DNA from: Physella acuta
Lineage: Eukaryota; Mollusca; Gastropoda; Physidae
Assembly (NCBI RefSeq): GCF_028476545.1
Contig: NW_026731687.1
Location: 186,001 to 250,000 of the forward strand
DNA: 64,000 nt
Direction of reading: 5' to 3'
The number at the start of each line of letters is the position of its first letter. Position 1 is the first letter of the stretch. The notes beneath the pieces are model-generated. The model saw only the letters and a list, made by a program, of their open reading frames with translations. It had not been told where the DNA came from and ran no database searches. The translations under genes were made by a program, and so were the position numbers. Below, piece after piece: positions 28,485-44,082 of this stretch.

Positions 28485-31064
28485 TTAATAACCTGAGCTA
28501 CCGTAGTTGCTTGATGAGCCGTAGTTGCTTCCGGATGAGCCGTAGTTGCTACCGGATGAGCCGTAGTTGCTACCGGATGAGCCATAAGATGAGCCGTAGC
28601 TGACTACTGGGGCAACTGGAAAAAAATCGATTTATTAGACTTATGATAATTGTGTAAAACAAAGCGATAGTTATAGATTTATCAAAATTCATGCGTCAAC
28701 AATCATTTAACTTTTCTAAACACAACCGGTGGAGATAGTGGCATCTAAACCAGGTAAACATTAGCAAGGCTGAGACACTGACCATATTTGCAGGACTGGT
28801 CGGGCACACATTTGCCGTTCTCGAATCTGTAGTAGTCATCACACTGGCGGTAGAGGGCCTCGCCGTAAACGCAGACGTAGTAGCCGTAGCAAGCGTAGGG
28901 GATGGAGTAGGTCTTACCATCATCATTGTAACCACAGTTGTCTGGGGGGAGATACAATTTGAGGCTTTAAATCACGTTTTAGATGTGTATAAATAAACCT
29001 ATAGTTTATATAGCTCCTATGAGAGGTTGTAGTGTTTTAATAATGGAATAAACTAAGCGAGGCAAGAAGACAAACAAAAACCGAACTGGGTACTTACAGA
29101 CGCCGTTGTTATCGTATGAACTGGAGCTGTAGCTGTTTGATTGGCTACCATAGTTTCCACCGTAGGTGTTTCCAGAGCCGTAGGAGGAACCAGAGCCGTA
29201 TGAGCTACCGGATGGAGCATAGGTGTTGCTGGATGAGCCGTATGAGCTACCGGATGGAGCATAGGTGTTGCTGGATGAGCCGTATGAGCTACCGGATGGT
29301 GCATAGGTGTTGCTGGATGAGCCGTATGAGCTACCGGATGGAGCATAGGTGTTGCTGGATGAGCCGTATGAGCTACCGGATGGAGCATAGGTGTTGCTGG
29401 ATGAGCCATAGGATGATCCAGATCCGTATGAGCTGCCGGATGGAGCATAGGTGTTGCTGGATGAGCCGTATGAGGAACCAGATCCGTATGAGTTTCCGGA
29501 TGAGCCGTATGAGCTACCGGATGGAGCATAGGTGTTGCTGGATGAGCCGTATGAGCTACCGGATGGAGCATAGGTGTTGCTGGATGAGCCGTATGAGGAA
29601 CCAGATCCATATGAGTTTCCAGATGAGCCGTATGAGCTACCGGATGGAGCATAGGTGTTGCTGGATGAGCCGTATGAGGAACCAGATCCGTATGAGTTTC
29701 CGGATGAGCCGTATGATCCAGAGCCGTATGAGTTTCCGGATGAGCCGTATGAGCTACCATAAGAATTGTCGTAGCTTACAACTGGAGCAACTGAAGAAAA
29801 AAACACGAGCCCACGTTAATTGAAACTTTCGTATTTAGCACAAATCTACGAGTACTAGACTGAGTTACTATGCGCACGTAAAGCGCAGTAGATCACCACA
29901 CCACTCAACCAGCAGAATGATACTCACCATATTTGCAGTATTTGTCGGGCACACATTTGCCAGCCTCGAACCTGTAGTAGTCATTGCACTGACGGTAGAG
30001 AGCCTCACCGTAGTAGCACTCGAAATATCCGTAGCAAGCACCGACGATGGCGTAGGTTTTGCCGTCATCGTTTTGGCCGCATGGGTCTGGTTAAATACAA
30101 AAAATTATAAAGTTGTCACTACACTATGCTTTACCCTACTTTAGTGGGGTTTGATTTAGAAACCTGCGCTAAATTATACTTGTTTACTGATGTGAAAGAT
30201 TAATTATTAAATGTTACAATTAAAAATAAATTGTTCTTCTCCGACAATACTCTATTATACATGAGAGTAAACTGTGTAGTAGGCCTATCTATATACTACT
30301 GAAAGCGAAAAGTTTTATGTTGGAAAATGCACAGTGGGAAATCATAACACATGCGATTGGTTCTAATTCATTATTATTAGTTTGGCGTTAGCTTTAATAA
30401 TTTGTTAATTTATTATTGAAATGAGGTTCGAACTCATTATATAAATAAATCGATGTTTTTAAAAGACTAAAAAAAAATATGACGTCATGTATGGTTGCCC
30501 CCCCCCCCCCTCCCCCCGAAATCCACAGTCATCCAATGATAACGGGTAGTCCAGTATAATTTAATAAACTAAACTTACTCCAAGAAATATCTTCATTTAG
30601 TCTAAAAGAAAGTTGAATGTCAAATAATATTTCATCAACTTACAACTACTTTAGTCACAGTGTAATATCAAATATTATTTCATCAACTTGCATCTACTTT
30701 AGTCACAGTGTAATATCAAATATTTCATCAACTTACATCTACTTTAGTCACCGTGTAATATCAAATAATATTTCATCAACTTACATCTGCCCAAGTTGTA
30801 GTCAGCTCCATATGATTGGCTACCGTAGGAGTTGCCGCCGTAGTTGTTGGATTGTGAGGAGTAGCTAGGGACAGAGTAGGTGGGGTAGCTCTGGGCGTAG
30901 CTGCTTCCGTAGTTGGAGGGACTGGAACCGTAGTTGCTACCACTGGAGTAGGACTGGCTACCGCTGGGGTAGGACTGGCTACCGGAGTAGCTCTGAGAAC
31001 CGCCGTACTGGGCACGTGCGACAGCCAGACAGGCGAGCGCGATGATCATCTTGATGTGAGCCAT
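28485..31064 (-). CDS. Gene D: secreted SYGSS-repeat protein with two CBM14 domains
   Basis: Five coding exons: 31064-30785, 30086-29928 (159 nt), 29790-29098, 28941-28783 (159 nt) and 28615-28485, all phase 1, giving 473 aa. The signal peptide (about 1-18) is the same as in C and E. A short SQSY-rich region precedes CBM14-1 (94-146; YPCGQNDDGKTYAIVGAC). Residues 147-377 begin VAPVVSY and consist of SSYGSSGNSYGSG / SSSNTYAPSG units. CBM14-2 (378-430; YNCGYNDDGKTYSIPYAC) follows, then a tail beginning VAPVVSYGSS and ending YGSSGY. The exon order is signal-repeat, CBM14, VAP-repeat, CBM14, VAP-tail. This implies duplication of a CBM14+VAP exon pair. Two chitin-binding sites could cross-link chitin fibres; that is inference from architecture. 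Confidence 0.9.
28783..28941 (-). other. CBM14-2 exon of gene D (159 nt, phase 1-1)
   Basis: Acceptor CCCCCAG, donor ATG|GTCAGT. Core YGYYVCVYGEALYRQC; six cysteines. Confidence 0.9.
29928..30086 (-). other. CBM14-1 exon of gene D (159 nt, phase 1-1)
   Basis: Acceptor TTAACCAG, donor ATG|GTGAGT. Core YGYFECYYGEALYRQC; ends CVPDKYCKY. Confidence 0.9.
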
Positions 31065-31576
31065 TGTCTCGGTCTTTTCTGCTGTCCTGAGAACATAGCA
31101 GATCATGAGTTTACTTAGGCAGATGACAATATTACAGAGACAGGCAGATCACAATATTACATAGACAGGCAGATGACAATATTACATAGAGAGGCAGATC
31201 AAAATTTTACTTAGTTAGATAGGCAAGCTAAAACATTTTCGTTACAAACTTAATTTGAACACTTCTGTTGAAAAATATTTTAGCAATATCTACCGTCCCT
31301 AACACAGGGTCATCAATTAGGTTTGTTTCACACGCTAATTAATTAACAAGTTTGAAAGACTCTTTCCAAGCCAATTGAGAAAATGTACCTTAAGACTTCA
31401 GAAGATTTATCTTTTGACTCAAATAAAAAAAAGCTTATTAAATTTCCAGGAGACGTATTATATGATTCAAATCCGAATTCCCATATTAAGACTCTAAACA
31501 GCTTATGGCAGTACTCTAAAAGACTTATCATAGTACTCTAAAAGACTTATCCTAAAACTTTCTCTAGCTGACTTAC

Positions 31577-31644
31577 CTTTGAGTGCACTCAGAAACACAG
31601 GAACGGAGAATGATGAACACTGACCGAAGACAATCGCTTTTATA
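31577..31644 (-). promoter_or_regulatory. TATA promoter and non-coding first exon of gene D
   Basis: CTATAAAAG on the minus strand (TATAAAA 31638-31644). The exon would run about 31612-31577, with donor CAAAG|GTAAGT. The intron ends at TTCTCAG before 31086. Confidence 0.65.
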
Positions 31645-31649
31645 GTCTC

Positions 31650-33540
31650 ATTCGGTAATTAATCTTGGCGAGTCGCTGTCAGCAAATCTCCTATCATCTT
31701 CATCACCGAGATTAGCTTAAATCCAAAATAAATTTCTTTTATATTTTTAGCCGGCTGAAATTAATTCAGTTTTTAAATTCACTTGCCGGATCTGCAATTG
31801 AAATTAATTTAGAAAAAGACTTAGCAAACTAAACTGTATGTCGAAGTGGGCAATTCTGTTCTAATCGTAAGGAAAAGATGGTCGTATTCTTTTAATTTAC
31901 TTTAGGAAAACACTGTAAAATGTAACATACATACTTAGAACTTGATTTAAACAATGTATAAAGTAGGTACACTATTTTGGGTGGAGTTGCTTGGTGGAGC
32001 TACAACACGGAGGTTTTATGTGTGGTTTTTATTGAAAAATTAATGGATTATAAAAGAAAGTTGTAGTACAAATGTTTAGACAACTTGATGTTGATTTTGT
32101 CAGGAATAGTGTAATCTGTGGTGTAATCTGTAGTGTAATCTGTATTGCATCAACAAATTAAAGCAATCTAGTTAGAAATTCATAGATTGTTTAGTGGTTT
32201 CTTTTTAAATGGGGGGTGGGGGCGGCGACTCATAAATTGTTTAGTGGTTTCTTTTTAAATGGGCGGCAACTCATAGATTGTTTTAGTTGTTTCACTTTAA
32301 AAGTGATGCAACTCTAAGTTTATGTTCATTTGTTGGTTGCTAAAAAATACCTTTTTTTAAATCTCAAAAACATCATTGTTTATTTTTATTTTAAGCAGCA
32401 TGGAAAATAATATTTGAAAATATAATTTATATTTGTATTTTATTATTTCCAATATTAGGTTTATAAATCACTTTTAAATGGCTGGTTGAATAAATTAAAT
32501 TCAATGTCCAAATCATCCTTATTGATCATAATGATTTGTGTGTTAGTTCAAAATTCGCTATTTCGCATTAATATTTCAAATAATTAATTACAAATTTCTG
32601 ATCTTATCGCAGCGCTAAAAACTGAACTCAACTTTGAATCGGCCGATAGATTTCACTGACTGATGCTGATCTCATCACGTGACTGGCCAACTATCAACCC
32701 TGGAGAACGGTTCTCAAAATCTATTACATCACATTTTTGTTGCTAGATTAGTACCACCACATTTCGTTGATGTAAAGGAAAACCACATTCTCCTTGGTTT
32801 AGTGTGTTAGTGCATTTTATTTTTAATTGAAGTATTTTTACATTCCCTGATAGATAATGCTTGTGTAGATTATTATCCTGAATATAAGTGTAATTAGGGG
32901 GAGGGTGTTTTGTTAAGTTTTTTATTCTAGATAAAAATGTAATCAAAAGAGGAGGTTTTGTAAAGTTTATTTGATTGTCTCAAACGGAAGTCAATATCTA
33001 CTCTGAATATTAAGCCAATTGTTAGTCATTTTTTTTTGTTAAAATATAATATAATATACTAATGGTTTAGGTTTCAAATTTTAATGGCAAATTTATAATT
33101 GACCAACTATTTTTCCCTTAAAAATTCGATGACCATTATATAACCACAGGCCAACCATCTCTGCCTCAAAATTTGGTGGCCATAATACAACAATGGGCCA
33201 ACCTATTCAGCCTCAAAATTTGGTGGCCATAATACAACAATGAGCCAACCAATTCTGGCTAAAAATTTGGTGGCCATAATACAACAATGGGCCAACCGTT
33301 TCACCCTCAGACATTGTGCCCGACCCTGACACGTGATCAAATCCACAGGTGAAACAAGAACAAGATAAATCGAACGCCTGTGACACAAAGGCCGCCCTGG
33401 GCGCTGGGCTCATGTAAATCCCAGAATAAAATAAGAGGCTGATCTATGCTTCAAACCACACCTAATTTCTCATCATACTTGGCACACATTTTGAAAATCG
33501 GATTACATTTTAACACAAAATCGTTATCAGATTTTTGTGT
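31650..33540. other. Intergenic, no gene seen
   Basis: AT-rich. Two short tandem repeats: ATAAATTGTTTAGTGGTTTC-like units (32.18-32.29 kb) and AATTTGGTGGCCATAATACA units, three to four copies (33.12-33.30 kb). Confidence 0.6.
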
Positions 33541-33542
33541 GA

Positions 33543-35170
33543 ACCGTATGCTAGGTAAAGAAACCCTGGGGCTATTTCTCCTGGACGCACCCCTCCACCC
33601 CCTCCCACACCTCAGCCTAAAGCCCAACAACCTGTCGAGACCTAGACATACCGTATATAAGGCCTTTGGTGCATGGCTCTACGCCTTTCTGCTCCTGAAC
33701 CTGTTGCATCCCTTTTAAGCTCTGGACCTTTCAGCTCCTCAGCTCATTAAATCAATTTTAAGCTCTCGAGCTTTCTTGTTCTGAACTTAATTAATAAATT
33801 TTAAGCTCTCGAACTTTCTTATTCTGAACCCAATTCATACATTTTAAGCTCTCGAAGTTTCTTGTTCTGAACTTAATTAATAAATTTTAAGCTCTCGAGC
33901 TTTCTCGTTCTGAGCCCAATTAATCAATTTTAAGATCTTGACGCTGAGCTCCTTCAATAAGATTTACAGTAGACCTTACAGGCAGCTGTTTCTTCCTCTA
34001 TAAAAAAAAAAAACATCCACATTTTTAACTATCAAGCACCATTTTACAACTAAAATACTTTTTTTTTTAAAAATTACAACAAAATGTTATTTAATTTTAT
34101 TTCAATATCAGGTCTTACCGTCTCGGTGTCAACATGCAATCAACTCTTCACCCAACTCTACACCACCAGTAAGGCAAGATATGCATCGATTACATTTTGA
34201 CAATAATTAAAAAGTTACAGTGATTGTTTAATGAACTAGTTTGTTTAAGTTTTCATTGATAGGTTTATAAATAGAACATTTTTACATAAAACTTGTTGGA
34301 GAGGCCATCGTATTACTGTGACCTTCACCTTCGGCTCTTCCTACCATCAACATATAAAAGTGAATGTAATTTTTTTTTTTTAATATGTTCCAAAACTGAC
34401 TCCTATAAAATAAGTAAAATACATATATTTTCAGTAAGAATCAGGAGATCTGGGTATAGATAAACAATTTTGAAATGAAGGCCTGCGCTTCATTGCTCTG
34501 GCGAATATTTTATTGGATTTAGGCTTTTTTTTTAAAGTTAATTTTAGCATTAAACGCCTCATTTCCAAATATGGATCACATTGATAGCATTTACTTTAAA
34601 GTTCCGCTTGACCTAGATACATAAACAGGTCGCCACGATAACCATCAATATTGCACTTTTTACACACACCCATTCCCCCTGGATAGAACGGTAACGATCT
34701 AGTCCCAGCTAAAAGTACACACGTTCGATCATCGTTCACCCCAAAATCGTCGGCCAAGAAACACCACAGTCAGCGTTTTTTGAGTTCATTCATGGGTTAA
34801 AGCAAATCTTACAAATCAATTTTACTGCAGAGTTTCTTTCAATGGTAGGGGAATTAAACATTGGCAGATAATTTCTAAGTTCAGTATTGATTTTCTTTTT
34901 AATTTCTAGCTTTCTGTGGGTTTTTTTATGTTTTTTTTCTTGGCATAAAATTAAACATCAGAAAGAAAGCTAAAAGTATTTTATATTCTTACATTGACCT
35001 GACATGACCTAATGACCTTCTTACTCGCCCACCCGCATCCCGTCCCCACACCAGTCATTGCCCCAGACCACGTCTGTCCACACAGATCATGACGACCTCC
35101 ACCAGACGACCTCCCCTCCCCCCCCCCCCCAACACTCCCACAACACTCCCCTTCGTTATATTAAAAGAAT
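33543..35170. repeat. Left arm of large inverted duplication
   Basis: Matches the reverse complement of 42.36-43.996 kb almost base for base where I compared it (for example one mismatch in the 33.72-33.95 kb block). It contains about five AAGCTCTCGAGCTTTCTTGTT units of roughly 45 bp and a TATATAAGG string. No gene was found. Confidence 0.88.
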
Positions 35171-35750
35171 GTTTTCCTTTTTTACTTTCTGGTATATACG
35201 AAGTATAAAGAAAGTCTTGTAATCGTGCAAAAAAAAAATTCGAGATTTTTGCAAATCTCGACGTTTTACATCTCACTGATACGGAAAAACATAATTTTGC
35301 AATCTTGTCCGTATGTCTGTGTGTCCGTGTGTGTGTGTGTGTGTGTCCGTGTGTAAACACGATAACTTGAGTACCGTTACAGCTAGGTTGATGAAATTTC
35401 ATATACAAGTATTATATCAAAATCGTAGATCCGTATCAACTTTTGAGCGATTTCGGATAACCGGAAGTGGTACTTTTTCTACTTTGAATTTTTCAAAAGC
35501 CTATAACTTGAGTACTATTTCAGATAGATAAATGAAATTTCACATGTAAGTAAAAGATCTAATTCTCTACCTTCTGTTAAATTTTGAGTAATTTCCGTTG
35601 ACCGGAAGTAGTACTTTACGCTACTTCCGATTTCTCAAAAAACTCATGTAAATTTATAAAGTACTAATACTATTGCGCACTATTATACACACTTTTATTA
35701 GGCGTTCGCTTGGTGCGCAATTGTTTTTTACTGAGATTCTATTCTATTTT
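35170..35750 (-). mobile_element. Family R element, body part (minus copy)
   Basis: Carries the same CACTTCCGGT, CTCAAGTTAT and GACAGACA blocks as 13.0-13.95 kb, reversed. Its head lies beyond the satellite and the hAT element (39017-39068 and 40945-41020), so both sit inside this one copy. Confidence 0.6.
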
Positions 35751-35751
35751 T

Positions 35752-38700
35752 ACAAGCTTTTATTTAACTCACTTCCTCGTCAGTCTGTCGTCAGTCGTCA
35801 GTCTAGACGGAAACGCAGGAGTGAAAATTCGGACAGTTCTACTTGACCGACACGATTCACAGTTGGCACGTGGGTCAAGACATGAAGACAATGCAATCTG
35901 AAACTAAATTTGACTTAATTGGATGCCTAATTAATTTTTTATGAATTAATAAAAATTTGGACCGAATTAGTAGGCATGTCTAGCCAACCACACCACACGC
36001 GTCATCAGCTTCAATAGCTTCAATGGCTGCGTTCAAAAACCATTGCGCGCCTACTGAACGTGATGTTCAGTAGGCGCGCAATGGTTTTTAGTCATGTAAC
36101 TCTATTGTAAATAAAACATGTAAAGTACTGAAAAAAAAATTCATAAAAAACGTTTTAATAACAAGCTTTTATGTAATGATGCACTAAAAAGTAGAAAATA
36201 AATTATAGACTACTATTTAAATAACTATAAAGAAAAGCGTGGGTGTCTTCCTTAACATTACTAAAGGTATCCAATAGATACTAAAGTGACCCACGCTTTT
36301 CTTTATAGTTATTTAAATAGTAGTCTATAATTTATTTTCTACTTTTTAGTGCATCATTACATAAAAGCTTGTTATTAAAACGTTTTTTATGAATTTTTTT
36401 TACAAGCTTTTATTTAACTCACTTCCTCGTCAGTCTGTCTGTCGTCAGTCGTCAGTCTAGACGAAAACGCAGGAGTGAAAATTCGGACAGTTCTACTTGA
36501 CCGATACGATTCAAAGTTAGCACGTGGGTCAAGACATGAAGACAATGCAATCTGAAACTAAATTTGACTTAATTGGATGCCTACTTAATTTTTTATTAAT
36601 TAATTAAAATTTGGACCGAATTAGTAGGCATGTCTAGCCAACCACACCACACGCGTCATCACCTTCAATAGCTGCGCCATCAGGTAATGGCTGCGTTCAA
36701 AAACCATTGCGCGCCTACTGAACGTGATGTTCAGTAGGCGCGCAATGGTTTTTAGTCATGTAACTCTATTGTAAATAAAACATGTAAAGTACTGAAAAAA
36801 AATTTCATAAAAAACGTTTTAATAACAAGCTTTTATGTAATGATGCACTAAAAAGTAGAAAATAAATTATAGACTACTATTTAAATAACTATAAAGAAAA
36901 GCGTGGGTGTCTTCCTTAACATTAGTAAAGGTATCCAATAGATACTAAAGTGACCCACGCTTTTCTTTATAGTTATTTAAATAGTAGTCTATAATTTATT
37001 TTCTAATTTTTAGTGCATCATTACATAAAAGCTTGTTATTAAAACGTTTTTTATGAAATTTTTTTTACAAGCTTTTATTTAACTCACTTCCTCTGTCGAC
37101 AGTCTGTCTGTCTAGACGGAAACGCAGGAGTGAAAATTCGGACAGTTCTACTTGACCGATACGATTCACAGTTGGCACGTGGGTCAAGACATGAAGACAA
37201 TGCAATCTGAATCTAAATTTGACTTAATTGGATGCCTAATTAATTTTTTATGAATTAATTAAAATTTGGACCGAATTAGTAGGCATGTCTAGCCAACCAC
37301 ACCACACGCGTCATCACCTTCAATAGCTGCGCCATCACGTAATGGCTGCGTTCAAAAACCATTGCGCGCCTACTGAACGTGATGTTCAGTAGGCGCGCAA
37401 TGGTTTTTAGTCATGTAACTCTATTGTAAAAAAAACATGTAAAGTACTGAAAAAAAAATTCATAAAAAACGTTTTAATAACAAGCTTTTATGTAACAATG
37501 CACTAAAAAGTAGAAAATAAATTATAGACCACTATTTAAATAACTATAAAGAAAAGCGTGGGTGTCTTCCTTAACATTAGTAAAGGTATCCAATAGATAC
37601 TAAAGTGACCCACGCTTTTCTGTATAGTTATTTAAATAGTAGTCTATAATTTATTTTCTACTTTTTAGTGCATTGTTACATAAAAGCTTGTTATTAAAAC
37701 GTTTTTACAAGCTTTTATTTAACTCACTTCCTCGTCATTCTGTCTGTCGTCAGTCGTCAGTCTAGACGGAAACGCAGGAGTGAAAATTCGGACAGTTCTA
37801 CTTGACCGATACGATTCACAGTTGGCACGTGGGTCAAGACATGAAGACACTGCAATCTGAAACTAAATTTGACTTAATTGGATGCCTAATTAATTTTTTA
37901 TGAATTAATAAAAATTTGGACCGAATTAGTAGGCATGTCTAGCCAACCACACCACACGCGTCATCACCTTCAATAGCTTCAATGACTGCTTTCAAAAACC
38001 ATTGCGCGCCTACTGAACGTGATGTTCAGTAGGCGCGCAATGGTTTTTAGTCATGTAACTCTATTGTAGATAAAACATGTAAAGTACTGGAAAAAAAATT
38101 CATAAAAAACGTTTTAATAACAAGCTTTTATGTAATGATGCACTAAAAAGAAGAAAATAAATTATAGACTACTATTTAAATAACTATAAAGAAAAGCGTG
38201 GGTGTCTTCCTTAACATTAGTAAAGGTATCCAATAGATACTAAAGTGACCCACGCTTTTCTTTATAGTTATTTAAATAGTAGTCTATAATTTATTTTCTT
38301 CTTTTTAGTGCATCATTACATAAAAGCTTGTTATTAAAACGCTTTTTATGCATTTTTTTTTATGAATTTTTTTTACAAGCTTTTATTTAACTCACTTCCT
38401 CTGTCGTCAGTCTAGACGGAAACGCAGGAGTGAAAATTCGGACAGTTCTACTTGACCAATACGATTCACAGTTGGCACGTGGGTCAAGACATGAAGACAA
38501 TGCAATCTGAAACTAAATTTGACTTAATTGGATGCCTAATTAATTTTTTATGAATTAATAAAAATTTGGACCGAATTAGTAGGCATGTCTAGACAACCAC
38601 ACCACACGCGTCATCACCTTCAATAGCTGCGCCATCACGTAATGGCTGCGTTCAAAAACCATTGCGCGCCTACTGAACGTGATGTTCAGTAGGCGCGCAA

Positions 38701-39016
38701 TGGTTTTTAGTAATGTAACTCTATTGTAAATAAAACATGTAAAGTACTGGAAAAAAAAATTCATAAAAAACGTTTTAATAACAAGCTTTTATGTAATGAT
38801 GCACTAAAAAGTAGAAAATAAATTATAGACTACTATTTAAATAACTATAAAGAAAAGCGTGGGTGTCTTCCTTAACATTAGTAAAGGTATCCAATAGATA
38901 CTAAAGTGACCCACGCTTTTCTTTATAGTTATTTAAATAGTAGTCTATAATTTATTTTCTACTTTTTAGTGCATCATTACATAAAAGCTTGTTATTAAAA
39001 CGTTTTTTATGAATTT
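35752..39016. repeat. Five-copy palindromic satellite (about 650-bp unit)
   Basis: Units start near 35752, 36402, 37067, 37707 and 38375 with ACAAGCTTTTATTTAACTCA and run 640-668 bp. Each holds two palindromes. The first is GC-rich, with arms of about 25 bp around GTGAT (CATTGCGCGCCTACTGAAC and its complement). The second is long, with arms of about 114 bp around a 44-base loop (first unit 36131-36244 and 36289-36402). Copies differ at few positions. No long open frame. Confidence 0.92.
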
Positions 39017-39068
39017 TTTAAAAGTTTCAGTATTTAAAATGGATTAAAGATCATAACTATATCCCCAG

Positions 39069-40944
<1,876 letters not shown>

Positions 40945-41020
40945 ATCCCCAGTTACCATCCCCTGTTGTTTTATATAAGAATATTCGAGAAAGTTTAGGG
41001 GAGATCACTACCGGTTTATT

Positions 41021-41710
41021 AAATTTATACATACAAACATGATATCAAAAGTGTTTTTGAATATTTATTATTTAATAATTTTTTTAACACTTTAGGGAGG
41101 CAACTCTTGGGGCCCTATATTAACTCACATTTTTTTAGTTACTGCCCTTTAATATCAACTTCTCGTTGAAGTACTGCAAGTTTTGGTTGTTGTTTTTTTG
41201 TGTTTTGTTTTATTTCTTTTTTTTTTCGCATTTGTTGATGTAACTTAATACACAATATGTAATGGAATAAAAAAATTAATATTGATAGACAGTAGCCATT
41301 AAAATTACACTTAGTGTTAAGTTGTAAAGAACTAGCTTTGTTGAAAAGAAATCTAAATAGAGTTATTAATTATCCCCACAGACAACGAATGTGATCTCAG
41401 TAAATGCTGAGGCTAAGCTAACAATGTAAAGGGGGGGACCTTTAACAGAACAATGTGACCTTGTTACCCAGAGTTCCAATCATCAACTTGAATTTTTTGG
41501 ATTGTGTCTTCAGCTGTACTACACGTAGAAATGTAAACAATTTGAAGAGGCCCATACAAAGCCAGGAAACATGATAGCATGTGGTGAATATGTTAAGTCA
41601 GAAATAGTTCATTACATAGTCAGGGGACCAATAATGAAGATTGCAATTTTGTTTTGCTCCATTACACAAATAAATAGAAATCAATTTTAAAAATCCAGAA
41701 TAGAGAGAAA
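41021..41710. other. Spacer between inverted family R copies
   Basis: AT-rich single-copy-looking DNA between the two inverted R heads (AATAAACCGG at 41711 and its complement ending at 41020). No gene seen. Confidence 0.55.
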
Positions 41711-42365
41711 AATAAACCGGGAGTGATCTCCCCTAAACTTTCTCGAATATTCTTATATAAGTTGGAATATAGACATGATTTTTAATTACTTAAACTTTTA
41801 AAAATAGAATAGAATCTCATAGAAAAAAGAATTGCGCACCAAGCGAACGCCGAAACAAAATGTGCATAATAGTGCGCAATATTATTAGTACTTTATAAAT
41901 TTACATGCGTTTTTTTTAAAATCGGAAACAGCGTAAATTATAACTTCCGGTCGACGGAAATTACTCAAAATTTGACAGAAGGTAGAGAATTAGATCTTTT
42001 ACTTACATGTGAAATTTCATTTATCTATCTGAAATAGTACTCAAGTTATAGGCTTTTGAAAAATTCAAAGTAGAAAAAGTACCACTTCCGGTTATCGGAT
42101 CTCGCTCAAAGTTGATCAGGATCTACGATTTTGATAAAATACTTATATATGAAATTTCATCAACCTAGCTGTAACAGTTCTCAAGTTATCGTGTTTACAC
42201 ACAGACAGACACACAGACAGACACACAGACATACGGACAAGATTGCAAAATTATGTTTTTCCGTATCAGTGAGGTGTAAAACGTCGAGATTTGTTAAAAT
42301 CTCGATTTTTTTTTTTGCACGATTACAAGACTTTCTTTATACTTCGTATATACCAGAAAGTAAAA
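41711..42365 (+). mobile_element. Family R element (plus copy)
   Basis: Starts CCCCTAAACTTTCTCGAATA and ends CTTCGTATATACCAGAAAGT. It is clearly diverged from the inverted copy at 35.17-35.75 kb, unlike the flanking arms. Confidence 0.6.
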
Positions 42366-43996
42366 AAGGAAAACATTCTTTTAATATAACGAAGGGGAGT
42401 GTTGTGGGAGTGTTGGGGGGGGGGAGGGGAGGTCGTCTGGTGGAGGTCGTCATGATCTGTGTGGACAGACGTGGTCTGGGGCAATGACTGGTGTGGGGAC
42501 GGGATGCGGGTGGGCGAGTAAGAAGGTCATTAGGTCATGTCAGGTCAATGTAAGAATATAAAATACTTTTAGCTTTCTTTCTGATGTTTAATTTTATGCC
42601 AAGAAAAAAAACATAAAAAAACCCACAGAAAGCTAGAAATTAAAAAGAAAATCAATACTGAACTTAGAAATTATCTGCCAATGTTTAATTCCCCTACCAT
42701 TGAAAGAAACTCTGCAGTAAAATTGATTTGTAAGATTTGCTTTAACCCATGAATGAACTCAAAAAACGCTGACTGTGGTGTTTCTTGGCCGACGATTTTG
42801 GGGTGAACGATGATCGAACGTGTGTACTTTTAGCTGGGACTAGATCGTTACCGTTCTATCCAGGGGGAATGGGTGTGTGTAAAAAGTGCAATATTGATGG
42901 TTATCGTGGCGACCTGTTTATGTATCTAGGTCAAGCGGAACTTTAAAGTAAATGCTATCAATGTGATCCATATTTGGAAATGAGGCGTTTAATGCTAAAA
43001 TTAACTTTAAAAAAAAAGCCTAAATCCAATAAAATATTCGCCAGAGCAATGAAGCGCAGGCCTTCATTTCAAAATTGTTTATCTATACCCAGATCTCCTG
43101 ATTCTTACTGAAAATATATGTATTTTACTTATTTTATAGGAGTCAGTTTTGGAACATATTAAAAAAAAAAATTACATTCACTTTTATATGTTGATGGTAG
43201 GAAGAGCCGAAGGTGAAGGTCACAGTAATACGATGGCCTCTCCAACAAGTTTTATGTAAAAATGTTCTATTTATAAACCTATCAATGAAAACTTAAACAA
43301 ACTAGTTCATTAAACAATCACTGTAACTTTTTAATTATTGTCAAAATGTAATCGATGCATATCTTGCCTTACTGGTGGTGTAGAGTTGGGTGAAGAGTTG
43401 ATTGCATGTTGACACCGAGACGGTAAGACCTGATATTGAAATAAAATTAAATAACATTTTGTTGTAATTTTTAAAAAAAAAAGTATTTTAGTTGTAAAAT
43501 GGTGCTTGATAGTTAAAAATGTGGATGTTTTTTTTTTATAGAGGAAGAAACAGCTGCCTGTAAGGTCTACTGTAAATCTTATTGAAGGAGCTCAGCGTCA
43601 AGATCTTAAAATTGATTAATTGGGCTCAGAACGAGAAAGCTCGAGAGCTTAAAATTTATTAATTAAGTTCAGAACAAGAAACTTCGAGAGCTTAAAATGT
43701 ATGAATTGGGTTCAGAATAAGAAAGTCCGAGAGCTTAAAATTTATTAATTAAGTTCAGAACAAGAAAGCTCGAGAGCTTAAAATTGATTTAATGAGCTGA
43801 GGAGCTGAAAGGTCCAGAGCTTAAAAGGGATGCAACAGGTTCAGGAGCAGAAAGGCGTAGAGCCATGCACCAAAGGCCTTATATACGGTATGTCTAGGTC
43901 TCGACAGGTTGTTGGGCTTTAGGCTGAGGTGTGGGAGGGGGTGGAGGGGTGCGTCCAGGAGAAATAGCCCCAGGGTTTCTTTACCTAGCATACGGT
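42366..43996. repeat. Right arm of large inverted duplication
   Basis: Reverse complement of 33543-35170. It ends at CTAGCATACGGT, after which the two flanks are unrelated. Confidence 0.88.
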
Positions 43997-44082
43997 GATA
44001 ATTTTTCATTTATCTGGACATAAGGCTTTAGCTGGTGTGGAGTCGACAAAAACACACCGCATGATGTGTTTTACAATCTACA

